This document shows positions 10,978 through 22,201 of a DNA stretch of 64,000 nt, in pieces. The DNA comes from Petunia secreta. Lineage: Eukaryota > Streptophyta > Magnoliopsida > Solanales > Solanaceae. The stretch is taken from assembly GCA_029990175.1 (NCBI GenBank), contig JARKIP010000035.1:43414001-43478000 (forward strand). Direction: 5' to 3'. The position numbers and the translations under genes are program-made. Under the pieces are notes generated by a model. That model searched no databases and had not been told where the DNA came from. It worked only from the letters and a program-made list of their open reading frames with translations. How positions within the stretch are numbered: position 1 is the stretch's first letter; each line of letters begins with the position of its first letter.

Positions 10978-12381
10978 AGAGTAGGCGGTCCGCCTGGTAC
11001 TGGATACTACAGCTTCACAAAATGCATTTTTGGTTCTTTTGTACCCAGATTTTCCAACGATTTCAAGTTGTTTCTCAAATCCGATGGTACCCAATGTTAT
11101 ATTCAACTATTTCAAAAACTCCCCAACGGTTTTCAACCCCAAACAATCAACACACGTGCTTCGATTCAAATTCAAGCAAATTTCAAAGGTTTCAAAAATT
11201 TTGGGATTTGATTCTTCAAGTTTTTGATCCACAACTCCGAATCAATATACTTTTGTACTAATTGAACGGGAAAACAAAATAGATCAATCCCCAATAGTTT
11301 TTAACTCAAACAAACAACAGCAAGTTGATGTTGATCTTGAAGCACAATTTTCTAGGATTTTAAAGATTTTGGATTTTGATTCACCAACTTTTGATTCTCA
11401 ACACCAACTCACGTTTTTATGGTATCAAAAGAACGGGAATCAAATGTAGCTCAAACCCTAATGAATTTTAACGTAAGGGGATTCAAATCCAACAAGTTCT
11501 ATCAAATTTTTTTTGAAATTTTCTAGTTTTTCAATTTTTTTTCCTTCTTTTTCAAGATAACAACAACAAGCACAATACGAATAATAAGAAGTAAAGATCC
11601 TAGGCACGATGAACAGGACGAGGCTTTGTAAGAACAAATCCTAGCTGTGCTCTGATGCCAAACTAATGCAGGAAAAAATACGCTGAAGCAATTAAACAAG
11701 ATGTGGAAGCAATAAACGATAGAATCAACAAGATAACAAGAAATATAAGACGAGGAAGAACAGAAATAGAAGAAGGAATGGATAAACGATTCAATACTGT
11801 AATGATTATCTAAGCGGGAGGAAGGAAACTCAAACCTAATTCAAAGATTCATACTAGAATGAACTCCACAAGGTTTCAAGCCAAGAAGGTCGTGCCTCTC
11901 TCGATTTTTCTATTCACAGTGTTCAATAGTATGTAATGAAATGACTAAGTGTGGTATTTATAGGTCTTCCACACTTCTAAATGAAATCATAAATGCCCAC
12001 AAGTTGGGTTTAAACAATAAGGCCACGTAGGGCTAAAATAGGGATTGCACACAAAAAACTAGTCAATAAATCAACCCCGAACTAGGCGCTCCGCCTACTC
12101 AGTCTTAAGAGGGTCCTCCAAAAGTAGGCGCTCTGCTGGCGAACAGAGGCGCTCCGCCTGGTTGAAGTCCAGAGGCTTGTCAATTTCTCGTGGTGGAGTA
12201 GGCGCTCCGCCTAGTGGAGTGGGCGCTCCGCCCGTTGCTGAAGCGTCTAAGGCACTCAAGTGCATGGTCTTCTAATCATCTCCGAGGCCTCCATCTTCAA
12301 GGCTCTTCCTTTTGCACTCTTTTGCGCCCTTCTAGCTTGGCTCTTGATGGTTGGTGCTCGAGCCCAATTTGGCCTGCATCG
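10978..12381 (-). mobile_element. F1 element copy A: 5' LTR, primer site and leader only
   Basis: The minus-strand 5' part of the same family as the element at 14872-27193. The LTR is 11664-12381 (TAATGCAG at the left edge, CTGCATCG at the right, 718 bp). The primer-binding site TGGCATCAGAGC lies at 11649-11660 on the minus strand. The leader continues to about 10978 and aligns with 25755-26441 of the full copy (for example AGGCGGTCCGCCT at 10983-10995 against 25760-25772). The rest of the element is missing, cut off at the 3' LTR of the plus-strand gypsy. Confidence 0.75.
11649..11660 (-). other. Primer-binding site (initiator tRNA-Met type)
   Basis: The minus strand reads TGGCATCAGAGC, one base from the plant tRNA-iMet 3'-end complement TGGTATCAGAGC, and starts 3 nt inside the LTR edge. 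Confidence 0.8.
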
Positions 12382-14871
12382 CCCTCATTTATGTATTTCT
12401 TAGGATCCCCTTTGGTTTGTATGCTTAAGCACCATCAGGTTCATTAGTTGTTTAAGGCATGTGTTGAGCACTGCTATATGAAGAAAATAAGCTTAACCGT
12501 GGCCGTTCCTAACTCTCTCTTTGCTGGTTGTGTGTTAAAATGGCCAAAACTGTAATACAGGTTGAAAAGTAGTTTGTTTGTGAGATTTTAAGTTGTACTA
12601 TAGTAGGTGTATAACTGAAAGTTGAAATTGAAAGTATACTATTTCAGCAAATGTTGATTTTCTGAGGCTTAACAGTTGACAATTTTCTTGAAAGTGGCTA
12701 AAACCGTAATCACTGTTGAAAGTTTGCTTATCCTTGCAAATATTACATTTCTGAAACGGAACAGTAGCAGCAGACGCTGAAATTTGGTGACAGACTATTA
12801 GTATTTAGTAATTTGGAGTCCTACTTGTTTTTTCTTAAAAGTTTAAAATTTGTACTTGTTTAATTTTTAACTTATGTTTCATAAATATGACTGTATCATT
12901 GTTTGACGCTAGTATGTCTAGTTCGGGAGAACTAATCAAATTCAGTAGGTCTAGATATTTTTAATTTTTAGGTATCCCATAAGCCTCCAAGACTTTAATT
13001 TGGGGAGGCAAAGCCTTTAGGATGTTTTAAAATATTAGTATACGTGTTAGTTTAAATATTAAAGAGGGCAGCGGGTTAAGGGAAATTAAGCCCCTCATAT
13101 ATAATGGAAATTACCTGAGCTACATATTTGATAGCGGATTTTGAAACTATATAAAACCCAGGTTCAGATCCGAATAAATAAATAAAACTTAGGGTCTTTT
13201 AATTAGTTTTTCAACTGCTAAATTTTTTCTAATTCACGGCTATATATGCAATAGAACGTTATTAAAAGCTATCTCTACAAGTTATACTAAACTGTTCGTT
13301 TTAACTATTTTGCATATCATATCCTTTATTTAGGGTAATTTACAAAACTATGACACATTAGGCAATGGTTTGCCTTATTGACCTCGCTTAAGGTGGTTTT
13401 ACAAGAATGACCTCACTAATTTTAAGTAAGTGCTCCCTCGGGGGCAACACTTCAAGTTATAACTTGACAAGTGCACCCACGGAGGAAGCACTTCAAGTAA
13501 AAAGTGCACCCACGGGGCAGCACTTCATGTATAAAATGACAAATGCTGCAAGTGTTGCCCCCGTGGCAGCACTTGACCTTTTATCTCTGTCAACATTCTC
13601 CCTAGATAATTTGAAGTGTTGCCTTGCAGGTAGCACTTGCAATTTATACTTGAAGTGTTTCCCCCCAGGGAACACTTGTAAATTTATAACATCAAGTGTT
13701 GCCTACCGAGGCCATTTTGCTAAACCATTCTTAAGTGGGGACAAAAAATCATAACCAAGGATAAAGGGGGTACATGTAGTGAAATTTTTTGCTTTATTTA
13801 AACTATATTTCTAAAATGTCCTACTTTAGTAATGCTTTAACTTATTTGCGTACCATTTCCTATTAGTTTATTTTATTTAGCTTTTATCCCTTTCTAACAA
13901 AAATTGAATATGCTAAACCCAATTATAGAAATCGGCCAGGTACTATATTTGTGAAACTTAGGAGGTGCCTAACCCCTTCATTCTAGGTTAACTTGAACAC
14001 TTATCCAAATTTTAGATTAGTAGACCAACCCGGAGTTATCTTTAAAATTAGTTGGAAATGCTTTTAATTGACCAAATACTCCTTGTTAAATAATTTTTTT
14101 CGTGGCGACTCCAAAACTAACTCCAAACGAGTTACCCAAGTATTGATTTTTCCTTGTTAACGTAACAGAAACCTTATTACCTTAATAGAATGTTTAAATA
14201 TTTTGAATTATTTTCCTTATAAGTGTAGTACCTCTTTTACATTATAAATACCAATCCTCTTTCACTATTTCAGACAGACATCAACACTCTGAACACTCTT
14301 TCAGAAACACACTTTCATACCTCTAAACATATTTCTCTTTCCCCCTTACACATTGCATACTCTCAATTTCTTTTCCGAAGGCAAAAGACCTCTTGCTTTG
14401 ATCTACTGATCCCTCTGCTATCTGAGGAACCATAGTAAAGCTGTAGTGTTTGCTGCTTCTTTTGTTTTAAATCACCAGCCTCTTCACTCGCTTTGTTTGC
14501 TCATTGTTAACTGCTACTAAGGTACATGCTATGACTTGAATGCGATTCACAGTAGGTTCTGTGAATATCTTATGTCTCGAACGTGTTTTTTGAGTCTGCC
14601 ATTACGTATGTGATTGTCTCTTAGTTTAGGAATTTTGGGTCCAACTACTACCCCTTTCTGCAGGTTCTAATGAAGTCAACTTAGTCTGGATAGCTAAAAA
14701 GCTATACCATCGTTAAGGCTTTCAATTGTAGGGAATCACTAGTTGACAATGTGGGTCTTGGCGACAGTTAGTCATTTGTTGTTAAAGAAACAGGGCAGCA
14801 TGAACTGGGCAGCTCATTTAAAGTGTACTCTGGGCACTCTTCTTTTTCCCTTCAATCTCCGCTAGACCTCC
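12382..14871. repeat. R1: first copy of a 2.0-kb unclassified repeat
   Basis: Begins CCCTCATTTATGTATTTCTTAGG and ends near CTCCGCTAGACCTCC. It aligns along its length with 27194-29225 and, for the first about 1.3 kb, with 29226-30507. After removal of a 459-bp insertion it is about 2.02 kb, as long as R2. It contains a promoter-like TATAAATACC near 14245 and GTGGCGACTCCAAAACTAAC near 14103. There is no convincing coding frame. It may derive from an old LTR or a satellite-like unit; I cannot tell. Confidence 0.85.
13333..13791. mobile_element. 459-bp insertion with 9-bp target duplication and hairpin modules
   Basis: Flanked by perfect direct repeats CTTTATTTA (13324-13332 and 13792-13800). 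R2 and R3 carry the empty site with a single copy, so the insertion is directly demonstrated. The inside holds about seven modules built from AAGTGYTGCC...GGCARCACTT inverted arms. A 9-bp duplication suggests a Mutator-like non-autonomous element, but I see no long terminal inverted repeats (ends GGGTAATTTAC and AAATTTTTTG). The long frame at 13407-13754 is a by-product of the modules. Confidence 0.75.
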
Positions 14872-15622
14872 TAATGCAGGGAAAAATATCCAGAAGCAAT
14901 TAAACAAGACGCGGAAGCAATAAACAATAGAATCAACAAGATAACAAGAAATAGAAGACAAGGAAGAACCGAAATAGAAGAAAGAATGGTTAAACGATTC
15001 AATACATGAATGATTATCCAAGAGGGAGGAAGGAAACTCGAACCTAATTCAAGGATTCATAATTGGATGGACTCCACAAGGTTCCAAGCGAAGAGATACA
15101 TTGATGCTTCAAGCTTCTACAAGAAGGCCTTGCCTCTCTCAATTCTTCAATTCACGATGTTCAATACTAGGTAATGAAATGACTAAGTATGGTATTTATA
15201 GGTGTTCAACACTTCTAAATGAAATGTCATAAATTCCCACAAGTTAGGTTTAAACAATAAGGCCACGTAGGGCTAAAATAAGAATTGCACAAAAAAAACT
15301 AGTCAAGAAATCCGCCCAGAATAAGGCGCTCGACCTACTTAGTCTTCAGAGGGTCCTCCAGAAGTAGGCGCTCTGCCTGGCCAACAGAGGTGCTTCCCTT
15401 AGTTGAAGTCCAGAGGCTTATTAATTTCTCGTGGTGGAGTAGGTGCTCCACCTAGTAGAGTGGGCGCTCCGCCCGTTGCTGAAGCATCTAAGGCACTCAA
15501 GTGCATGGTCTCCTAATTATCTCCGAAGCCTCCATCTTTAGGGCTCTTTCTTTTGCACTCTTTTACGCCCTTCTAGCTTTGCTCTTGATGGTTGGTGCTT
15601 GAGCCCAATTTGGTCTGCATCA
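14872..15622 (-). repeat. 3' LTR of F1
   Basis: 751 bp, edges TAATGCAG and CTGCATCA forming an imperfect 8-bp terminal inverted repeat. It aligns with 26442-27193 and 11664-12381. It directly follows (on the minus strand) the block that ends GAAGGGGAGGA at 15623-15640, the usual polypurine tract of these elements. It carries degenerate copies of the AGGCGCTCCGCCT word. Confidence 0.85.
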
Positions 15623-15693
15623 TCCTCCCCTTCTTGAAAGGATTTCGTCCTCAAAATCAAACCATCAAGACCTACAACCAAAGGCAAACACAA

Positions 15694-16697
15694 TCAAAAC
15701 TTCCTACTACAAGTGTAGGTTAGTGAAAATAGTGTGGAAAAGACACTCTTATGATAGAGCCAAGTATCAATAACAATAAAAAAGCTCATGTCTCCAAAGG
15801 AAACAACGAGTACTTGACTCAAAAAGAAAGTGTACCCAACACAAGAACATGCAAAGAGATCTATAGGATATGTAACATACAAGATGTAGCAATCAAATTC
15901 CCTACGACCCCTAAGCTCATGACCAACATACCAAGCCTTAAAATCAATATTATCACAATGTGACACATTGGCTTTGACATGCTCAACACCCAAGGTGTGA
16001 CCAACATATGGAATGGCGTAAGCAAAATAGTTCAACCAATAACTAGCATCAATTACTCTACTCCTCATTTTAGAAGCATTCTTACTGACACCAAGAGGTA
16101 CCTCCTCACCTCCACATTGTCCCCCAAGACAATCCTCCTCACTAGATAAACTCCCAAAGAAGGTCCTCATAATAGCTTCTTCATCATTATAGCCCACACA
16201 ATCAAGATTAGAACTACTAGAAAATGGACCATTACAATCAAGACCATGGTCTCTCATCTCACTTAGAGTTTCAAAAAATGGATTATCAATAGAGTTAAGC
16301 TTTCCAATCCATGGAGGTTCCAACTCATTCCATACTCTAGTTTGATACAACTCACCACCTCTATTGAAGATGCCATCAAACAATGGATTAGTATAGGTAT
16401 ACTTCTCAAGGTTACCAACTAACAAGGGTGAAGTATCCAAAGTAGCACCAACATCTACACTTGAGGAATATCAAAGATAATCCTATCCATCTCATTCAAT
16501 TCCTCAAGGTCATGATTATCCTCACTAAGAATTAAGAGACCACCATTATCAAATAAACCATCAAAGGGAAGAATATGATATTCATTTAAATCATCTTCTC
16601 CTCTATCAAATATGGGTGGTGTGTCATAACAAGATTCACAAATAAGTTCAACTACAACTTCTTCAATAAAAAGAGGTTCATTGAACACCGGGCTCAC
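15694..16697 (-). pseudogene. Region X of F1: unrecognised ORFs beside the 3' LTR
   Basis: Two minus-strand frames, 16697-16455 (80 aa, acidic) and 16440-15694 (248 aa), separated by a stop and probably once a single frame. I do not recognise a domain. The 248-aa product begins MDTSPLLVG, has an acidic, Ser-rich middle and a Cys/aromatic-rich, hydrophobic C-terminal third that could contain membrane-spanning segments. It occupies the place where some plant gypsy elements carry an extra 3' ORF, but here it replaces RT, RNase H and integrase. An envelope-like role would be speculation. No similarity to RT or integrase motifs is visible. Confidence 0.55.
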
Positions 16698-16973
16698 ATC
16701 ATCATGTGGCTAATCAACCCTCTCAACTAGAGGTTCACATGCATAGACAAATTGACCAATAGACTCTACACTAGTTGCAAATACATTGTAGTCATACAAA
16801 TCATCAACTAGCATGGAGTTTTCACAAACACTATCATAAGACAAGGAAGTAACATGCTCATGGAAAGAAGAACTAACACTTTCACTTTAGTTACTATCTT
16901 GCTCACTCAAAGCACTTGAAGTGTCATGACTAGTCCCTCCACCTTGAAGCTCACAATGGGAATCTTCTTCACC

Positions 16974-17231
16974 TTACCTTTCCGCTTTGGAACATGATTG
17001 AGGCTCCATCGATTTGCCTCCAAGAATACCTACACAAGAACTCACACAAGTAGAAGAAGATGATAAAGAGTTAGTGTTAGAATAAGGGGTGCCCTCACTC
17101 TCTATGATTCTTTTTCCCTCTTTCTTCTCCCTGATTTTTCTCTTAAGGCCAAGTGTAGATTTAGGTGACAGTCCACTCACTTCACACCACACATTCTGTC
17201 CTTTTTCCACTCTAGGATTGTCACCTGTCAC
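16974..17231 (-). pseudogene. Basic, Lys/Ser-rich frame in F1
   Basis: 85-aa frame between the protease linker and region X with a Lys/Arg-rich stretch (LKRKIREKKEGKR) and a Ser-rich stretch. It probably belongs to the same degraded polyprotein; neighbouring frames carry stops. No domain recognised. Confidence 0.35.
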
Positions 17232-17325
17232 TCCCTTACTCCTCTCTATCTTTTGTCCCTCATGTTCAAGTACAATGGGATGAGGTTCAAGAACTGCCTC
17301 CTCTAGAGTAGAGTGACTCTTCCCT

Positions 17326-17814
17326 TCAACTCAAGATGCAAACAATAAGATTTACAGCTTTGGGCTCAATCACCATGGGTGACCTAGCTTTAGCCGCCAT
17401 TTTAAGCTCCTTCATAAGTCTATAATCATCACTCACTTGCTTGGGTGACAAAGGCTTAAGTGCATACTTCTTGCCCTCATGCATAGCTGTGTAAGTATTG
17501 GTTCGACCATGATGAATCACATATCTATCATATTTCTAAGGCCTATCAAACAAGATATGACACGCTTGCATAGGCACAACATCAAACAAAAGCTCATCTT
17601 CATAAGTCCCAATCTTGAATTTAATCAAAGCTTGCTTAGCCGCTCTCAACTCCCCACACTCACTCAACCATTGCAAATGATATGGTTGTGGATGTTCAAG
17701 AGTAGGCAAATTCAATTGTGACACCAACATTTGGCTCACCACATTAGTGCAACTACCGGAATCAGCAATCAAAGAGCATACTTGTCCCTCCACTCTACAC
17801 CTAGCGTGGAACAA
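17326..17814 (-). pseudogene. Protease region of F1
   Basis: The frame 17814-17536 contains SLIADSGSCTNVVS, a retropepsin active site with DSG intact, followed by LNLPTLEHPQPY and HILFDRP, parallel to 6941-7210 of the plus-strand gypsy. A stop separates it from the linker frame 17520-17326 (MKELKMAAKARSP), which parallels the pre-RT linker of the relative. After this linker the RT never appears. Confidence 0.75.
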
Positions 17815-18428
17815 TTCTCCCTTTGCACATTCTCCTCCTTCTCAAGATTCATAGTACTCAAACTTCTACGTACCACAAGTGTCATGTTACGCTTTGCATC
17901 CTCTGCTACTTCCTCTTCACCCTCAACTCCCTCATCTTCGGGCTCACTTTGTAGCTCATACACCCTTCCATCATCCATGATCATCATAGTTCAATGGGTG
18001 GGCTAACCTTTAGCAATATGCCCATAAATCTTACGTTTGTGACATTGAAAAGTAGGACTAGGAGTATGAAAATGAGTTTTTGACTTACCTCCAAACTCCT
18101 TAGAGTTACTCCTTGGTTATACCTTCTCAAAGGGCTTCTTCACATCTCAGCCTCCATTAGCACCAATGGTACTCGGGCTCTTCCAATCATTAGCTTGGCT
18201 CATGGGAACAGATGAAGTGTTACCTGTATAACGAATATCAACATCACTTTGGGGAATACCCAACGCCCTATTATTACGGGCTTCCTCTTCTCCGGCTTCT
18301 TTTGGGACACTTGGGGTCCTTTCTCTTTCAATGTTCTCGAGCCTCAAACTTATGGATTTCACCTCAGCCAAGAGGCAGGCAAAAGTGGATTCAATTTCCT
18401 CAACGGTCTCGTCAGCGTCTCCGGCCAT
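17769..18428 (-). pseudogene. gag remnant of F1 lacking the capsid domain
   Basis: Starts MAGDADETVEEIE at 18428, directly after an acceptor-like TTTTTGTAG. The N-terminal domain runs to about 18147 (residues 1-93). Capsid motifs (WWES, KLYELK) are absent: the sequence passes into a degenerate zinc-knuckle-like CHKRKIYGH region near 18030 and then the acidic linker frame 17987-17769 (QSEPEDEGVEGEEEVAED). The capsid was therefore lost by internal deletion, in addition to pol. Confidence 0.65.
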
Positions 18429-18650
18429 GTATCTACAAAAATAAAAGACTAAAGAAAGAGGTTAGTGTAAAAGTCATCACCCACTCCCTCACTTTTGAAT
18501 GTCACTCAGGTACACTCTATTTAGTTGGTAGGATCACTCAAGCTTGATTCCAAAGGCTTCCTCGTAGTTGAAAGACCTCCTCAATAATCAATCAAGTCTA
18601 CAAGAACCAAATACTCTTCGGGAAGAGTGGAATTAATGTGACTCTATGGA

Positions 18651-19391
18651 TGATATGAATAAAAAAAAGTTAGAAAATAAACAAGAATTGAAATAGATTA
18701 AAAGCAAGACCCACTTTTAATTAGAAAAGATAAAAGAAGCAAATTAGGAAAATAGGCCTAATCACCCCTCTAATTGTCTAACAAAAGGAACCTATACCAA
18801 TTGATCCTCAATTGATTCTAGTTCAATTTCAAATTAAGAAAAAATGTGCTTAAGCAAACAAGCTTAACAAATAAACTAACAATCATTAATGTCATCAAAA
18901 GTTAACCCTAATAAATGATGAATAAGGAGCTTATATAGTGGTTCCTAAAAATGGCAAACAATGCCTTAACTTTCCTTGAAATGGGCTGCAACAAGTCATT
19001 AAACTAAAAGAGGTCTTCTGGTTGTCGTCTAAGCGCTATCGCGCCAAGATACGCGAGACCGCACTATTTGAACACCCAGAGATTTGCGATCGCGGCTATG
19101 GTTACGCAATCGCTAAGAGCAGTTGTCTTCACCCCTTTCCAGCTTCTTGCGTGATCGCGTATGAACATTGTCTGGACCTTGTGCGATCGCGCCTGATGTA
19201 TCGCGATCGCGCCTGATGTCTCGCGATCGTGATGAACAAGTTATGGGTCTGAGGCAGTGAGCTTGCAAAAAAGTCCTTAAGCCTCCAACATCTGCTCCAA
19301 TAGCTCCATTTTTTAGAATGTGGCATGCAGCTGTTGCAACTCTCGTGATTGGCTTCTTCTAGATGGTTTATTCACTGGCCGGATTGCATCA
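18651..19391 (-). repeat. 3' LTR of F2
   Basis: 741 bp, edges TGATATGAAT and GGATTGCATCA. It aligns with 24869-25480 but has about 130 bp (roughly 18700-18840) that the other LTR lacks. It contains exact GCGATCGC at 19086, 19183 and 19203. The integrase frame ends at 19313, inside this LTR. Confidence 0.85.
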
Positions 19392-20419
19392 TTCTCCCTT
19401 TCTTGAGAAGAATTCATCCACGAATTTGCTTGGTCACCAACTTTGGACGGAGACAAGTCGCACACATTAAAAGTGTTGTGCACGTGGTAGTCACTTAGAA
19501 AATCAACCTTGTATGCATTGTCATTGAGGCGTTCAAGGATTTGAAATGCACCATCACCTCTTGGCAACTTGCTCGTCCTCTTGTTGGGAAATCTATCTTT
19601 CCGGAAATGGACCCAAATCCAATCTCCCAGCTCAAAGACAATCGTCTTTCTCCTCTTGTTGGCTTTCTTAGCAACGTCTTGATTCTTCTTTTCAAGTTGT
19701 TTCCTCACTTATTCGTGGATTACTTAGGAATTTGGAATCCCTATCACTAACAATAGTTTTCGTGAACCCATGCAATTTAAGTACATATTCAACAAATAAA
19801 TTGGCTGCGTGGGATGCATCATCATTTTTATGACAAGGAATGAAATGTGCCATTTTAGAAAATCTATCAACTACCACAAAGATGCTATCTTTTCTCCTTT
19901 TGGTCCTAGGCAATCCAAGCACAAAGTCCATAGAAATGTCAAGCCAAGGAGCTAAGGGAATGGGGAGGGGTGAGTACAAAACATGTGGAAGTACCTTCGA
20001 CTTGGCTTGCTTATACTCCAAGCATTGACCACAAACTCTCACAACATTCACCTTCATCTTAGACCAATAAAATTGCTCCTTAAGGATCTCCATAGTCTTC
20101 CCCACTCCAAAATGCCCTATTAGTCCTCCTCTATGTGCCTCCCTCGCTAACAACTCCCTCCAAGATGAAATAGGCACACACAACTTCACATTTCTAAACA
20201 AGAATCCTTCAAAATTGTGGAACCTCTTTTTCACCACATCACCACTTGTTCCTCCTCACCACACAATCTTGTGATTCTTCTTCCCCTTTCCTCCAACTCA
20301 CAAATAGAATAAATTTCTCCAGATTCTGGGTCACTGGCATACATATCCTTCATGCTTTCAAAACCCATGAGCTTGGACCCTAAAGTATTCAACAATACTT
20401 GTCTTTTTGATTGAAGCAC
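19313..20419 (-). pseudogene. F2 integrase, core deleted
   Basis: The frame 20237-19692 holds HRGGLIGHFGVGKT with VCGQCLEYKQAKSK (zinc-binding part), PWLDISMDFVLGLP, FVVVDRFSKMAHFIPC and VSDRDSKFLS. The segment expected next, carrying the catalytic Glu, is missing: the sequence jumps to the C-terminal region in the frame 19708-19313 (KANKRRKT, GDWIWVHFRKDRFP, FNVCDLSPS). About 300 bp are deleted compared with 9500-9840 of the plus-strand relative. The last 26 or so codons lie in the 3' LTR. The frame 20419-20231 is the RNase H-integrase linker. Confidence 0.8.
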
Positions 20420-20428
20420 AAACTTCCT

Positions 20429-21922
20429 TTACAAGGCATCCACCACCACATTCTCTTTTCCCTTTTTGTAATGGATGACATAAGGAAAGGTCTCAAGGAA
20501 TTCCACCCATTTTGCATGTCTCACATTCAACTTCTCTTGGGATTTGAGGTTTTTCAAAGATTGGTGATCGGTTCTAATGAAAAATTCTTTTGACCAAAGA
20601 TAATATTGCCAACGAGCCAATGCTCTCACCAAGGCATGCAATTTTTTGTCATAAGTGGAGTATTTAGTAGTTTTTCACTAAAATAGGTAATGAATTTTTT
20701 ATCTTGCATCAACACGGCTCCAATTCCTACTCTACTAGCATCACACTCAACTTCAAACGTTTTATCAAAATTGGGTAACTGAAGGAGAGGTCAGAGCTAA
20801 GCACTTCATTCAATTTTGCAAAAGCCTCTTCTTTCTCTTTCCCCCACACAAATGCCTTATCCTTCCTTATCACTTCGGTCAATGGTGTGGCTATAGTATT
20901 AAATCCCCTCACAGACCTCCTATAAAAGCTAGCCAACCTATGTAAACTTCTCACATCACCAATACTTTTAGGAGTAGGCCAGTCCCTAATGACCTCCACT
21001 TTAGCCTCATCAACTTCCACACCTTTTGCACTCACCACAAAACCAAGAAACACAATTTTACCGACACAAAGGATCACATTTTCAAGTTAGCAAATAATTA
21101 CTCCTTTCTCAAAACATCAAACACTTGTTTCAAATGATTAGCATGTTCATCAATGGATTTGCTATAGACAAGGATGTCATCAAAGTAAACTGCAATAAAT
21201 TTTCAAATGAAAGATTTAAGCACATGATTCATCAACCTCATAAAGGTTGAAGGAGCATTGGACAAATCAACAGGCATGACAAGCCACTCATAAAGACCAA
21301 AGTTAGTCTTAAAGGCCGTCTTCCACTCATCACCCGGTTTCATCCGAATTTGGTGGTAGCCACTCCTCAAATCAATATTAGAGAACACACAAAAACCACA
21401 CAACTCATCAAGAATATCATCTAACCTAGGGATATGATGACGATACTTTATCGTTATCTTGTTGATGGCTCTACAATCAACACACATGCGCCAAGTCCCA
21501 TCTTTTTTTGGTACTAGGATGACCAGGACCGCACATGGGCTCAAGCTTTCTTGCACAAGTCCTCTTCTAAGCAATTCCTCTACTTGCCTTTGGAGCTCTT
21601 TAGTGGCCTCCGGGTTGCTTTTATAGGCGGCCTAGTTGGGAAATTGTGAGTCCGGAACAAGCTCAATTTGATGCTCAATGTTTCTTAGTGGTGGCAATCC
21701 ACTAGGCAACTCTTCGAGAAAGATGTCTTCATAACCTTGCAAAAGAGAAGAAATATAACTAGGAAAAGAAGTGGTTAGTTCATTAGTAAACAAAACATGG
21801 TCTTTGTGTAGGAGGAGAATCATTGGCATTCCCTCCTTCACATCATTCAAGCACTCATTTTTTGACAAAAAAATATTCACTCCCTCTTTTGTCTCTTCAT
21901 TCTTTTGTGTGAAAATGCCCAC
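20429..21922 (-). pseudogene. F2 reverse transcriptase and RNase H
   Basis: Order on the minus strand: pre-RT linker (21922-21632), RT fingers and palm (21574-21203: VQESLSPCAVLVILVPKKDG, TWRMCVDCRAINKITIKYR, SGYHQIRMKPGDEWKT), catalytic YFDD at about 21170-21185, RT thumb/connection (21077-20727: FLGFVVSAKGVEVDEAKVE) and RNase H (20641-20429: RTDHQSLKNL, KKGKENVVVDAL). Stops at about 21630, 21200 and 21090 and a frameshift near 20740 break it. Confidence 0.85.
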
Positions 21923-22201
21923 TCTTTCCCCCCATCAACTACCTCTTTTCTTTCTTTCTCTCTTTTCAACGTCAACTCCCTCATCTTTCTATATCCCTCA
22001 CCCACTTGAGCCGGAGTCAATGGATTAAGAATATACTTCCAACCCTCCAACTCTAAGGCATACTTTTTAGTCTTGCCATCATGATTTGCTAAACGATCAT
22101 ATTTTCAAGGTCTACCAAGCAAAATGTGACAAGCTTGCATTGGAAACTACATCAAATAAGAGCTCATCATGGTAGTCTCCTATCTTAAATTTTATCAAAG
22201 C

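Noticed and set aside
13407..13710. Repeated modules as a CRISPR array
   Set aside because: Repeats are inverted, of unequal spacing and in a plant nuclear context with a transposon target duplication.
13407..13754. 115-aa frame in R1
   Set aside because: Lies wholly in the hairpin-module insertion and is absent from R2 and R3.
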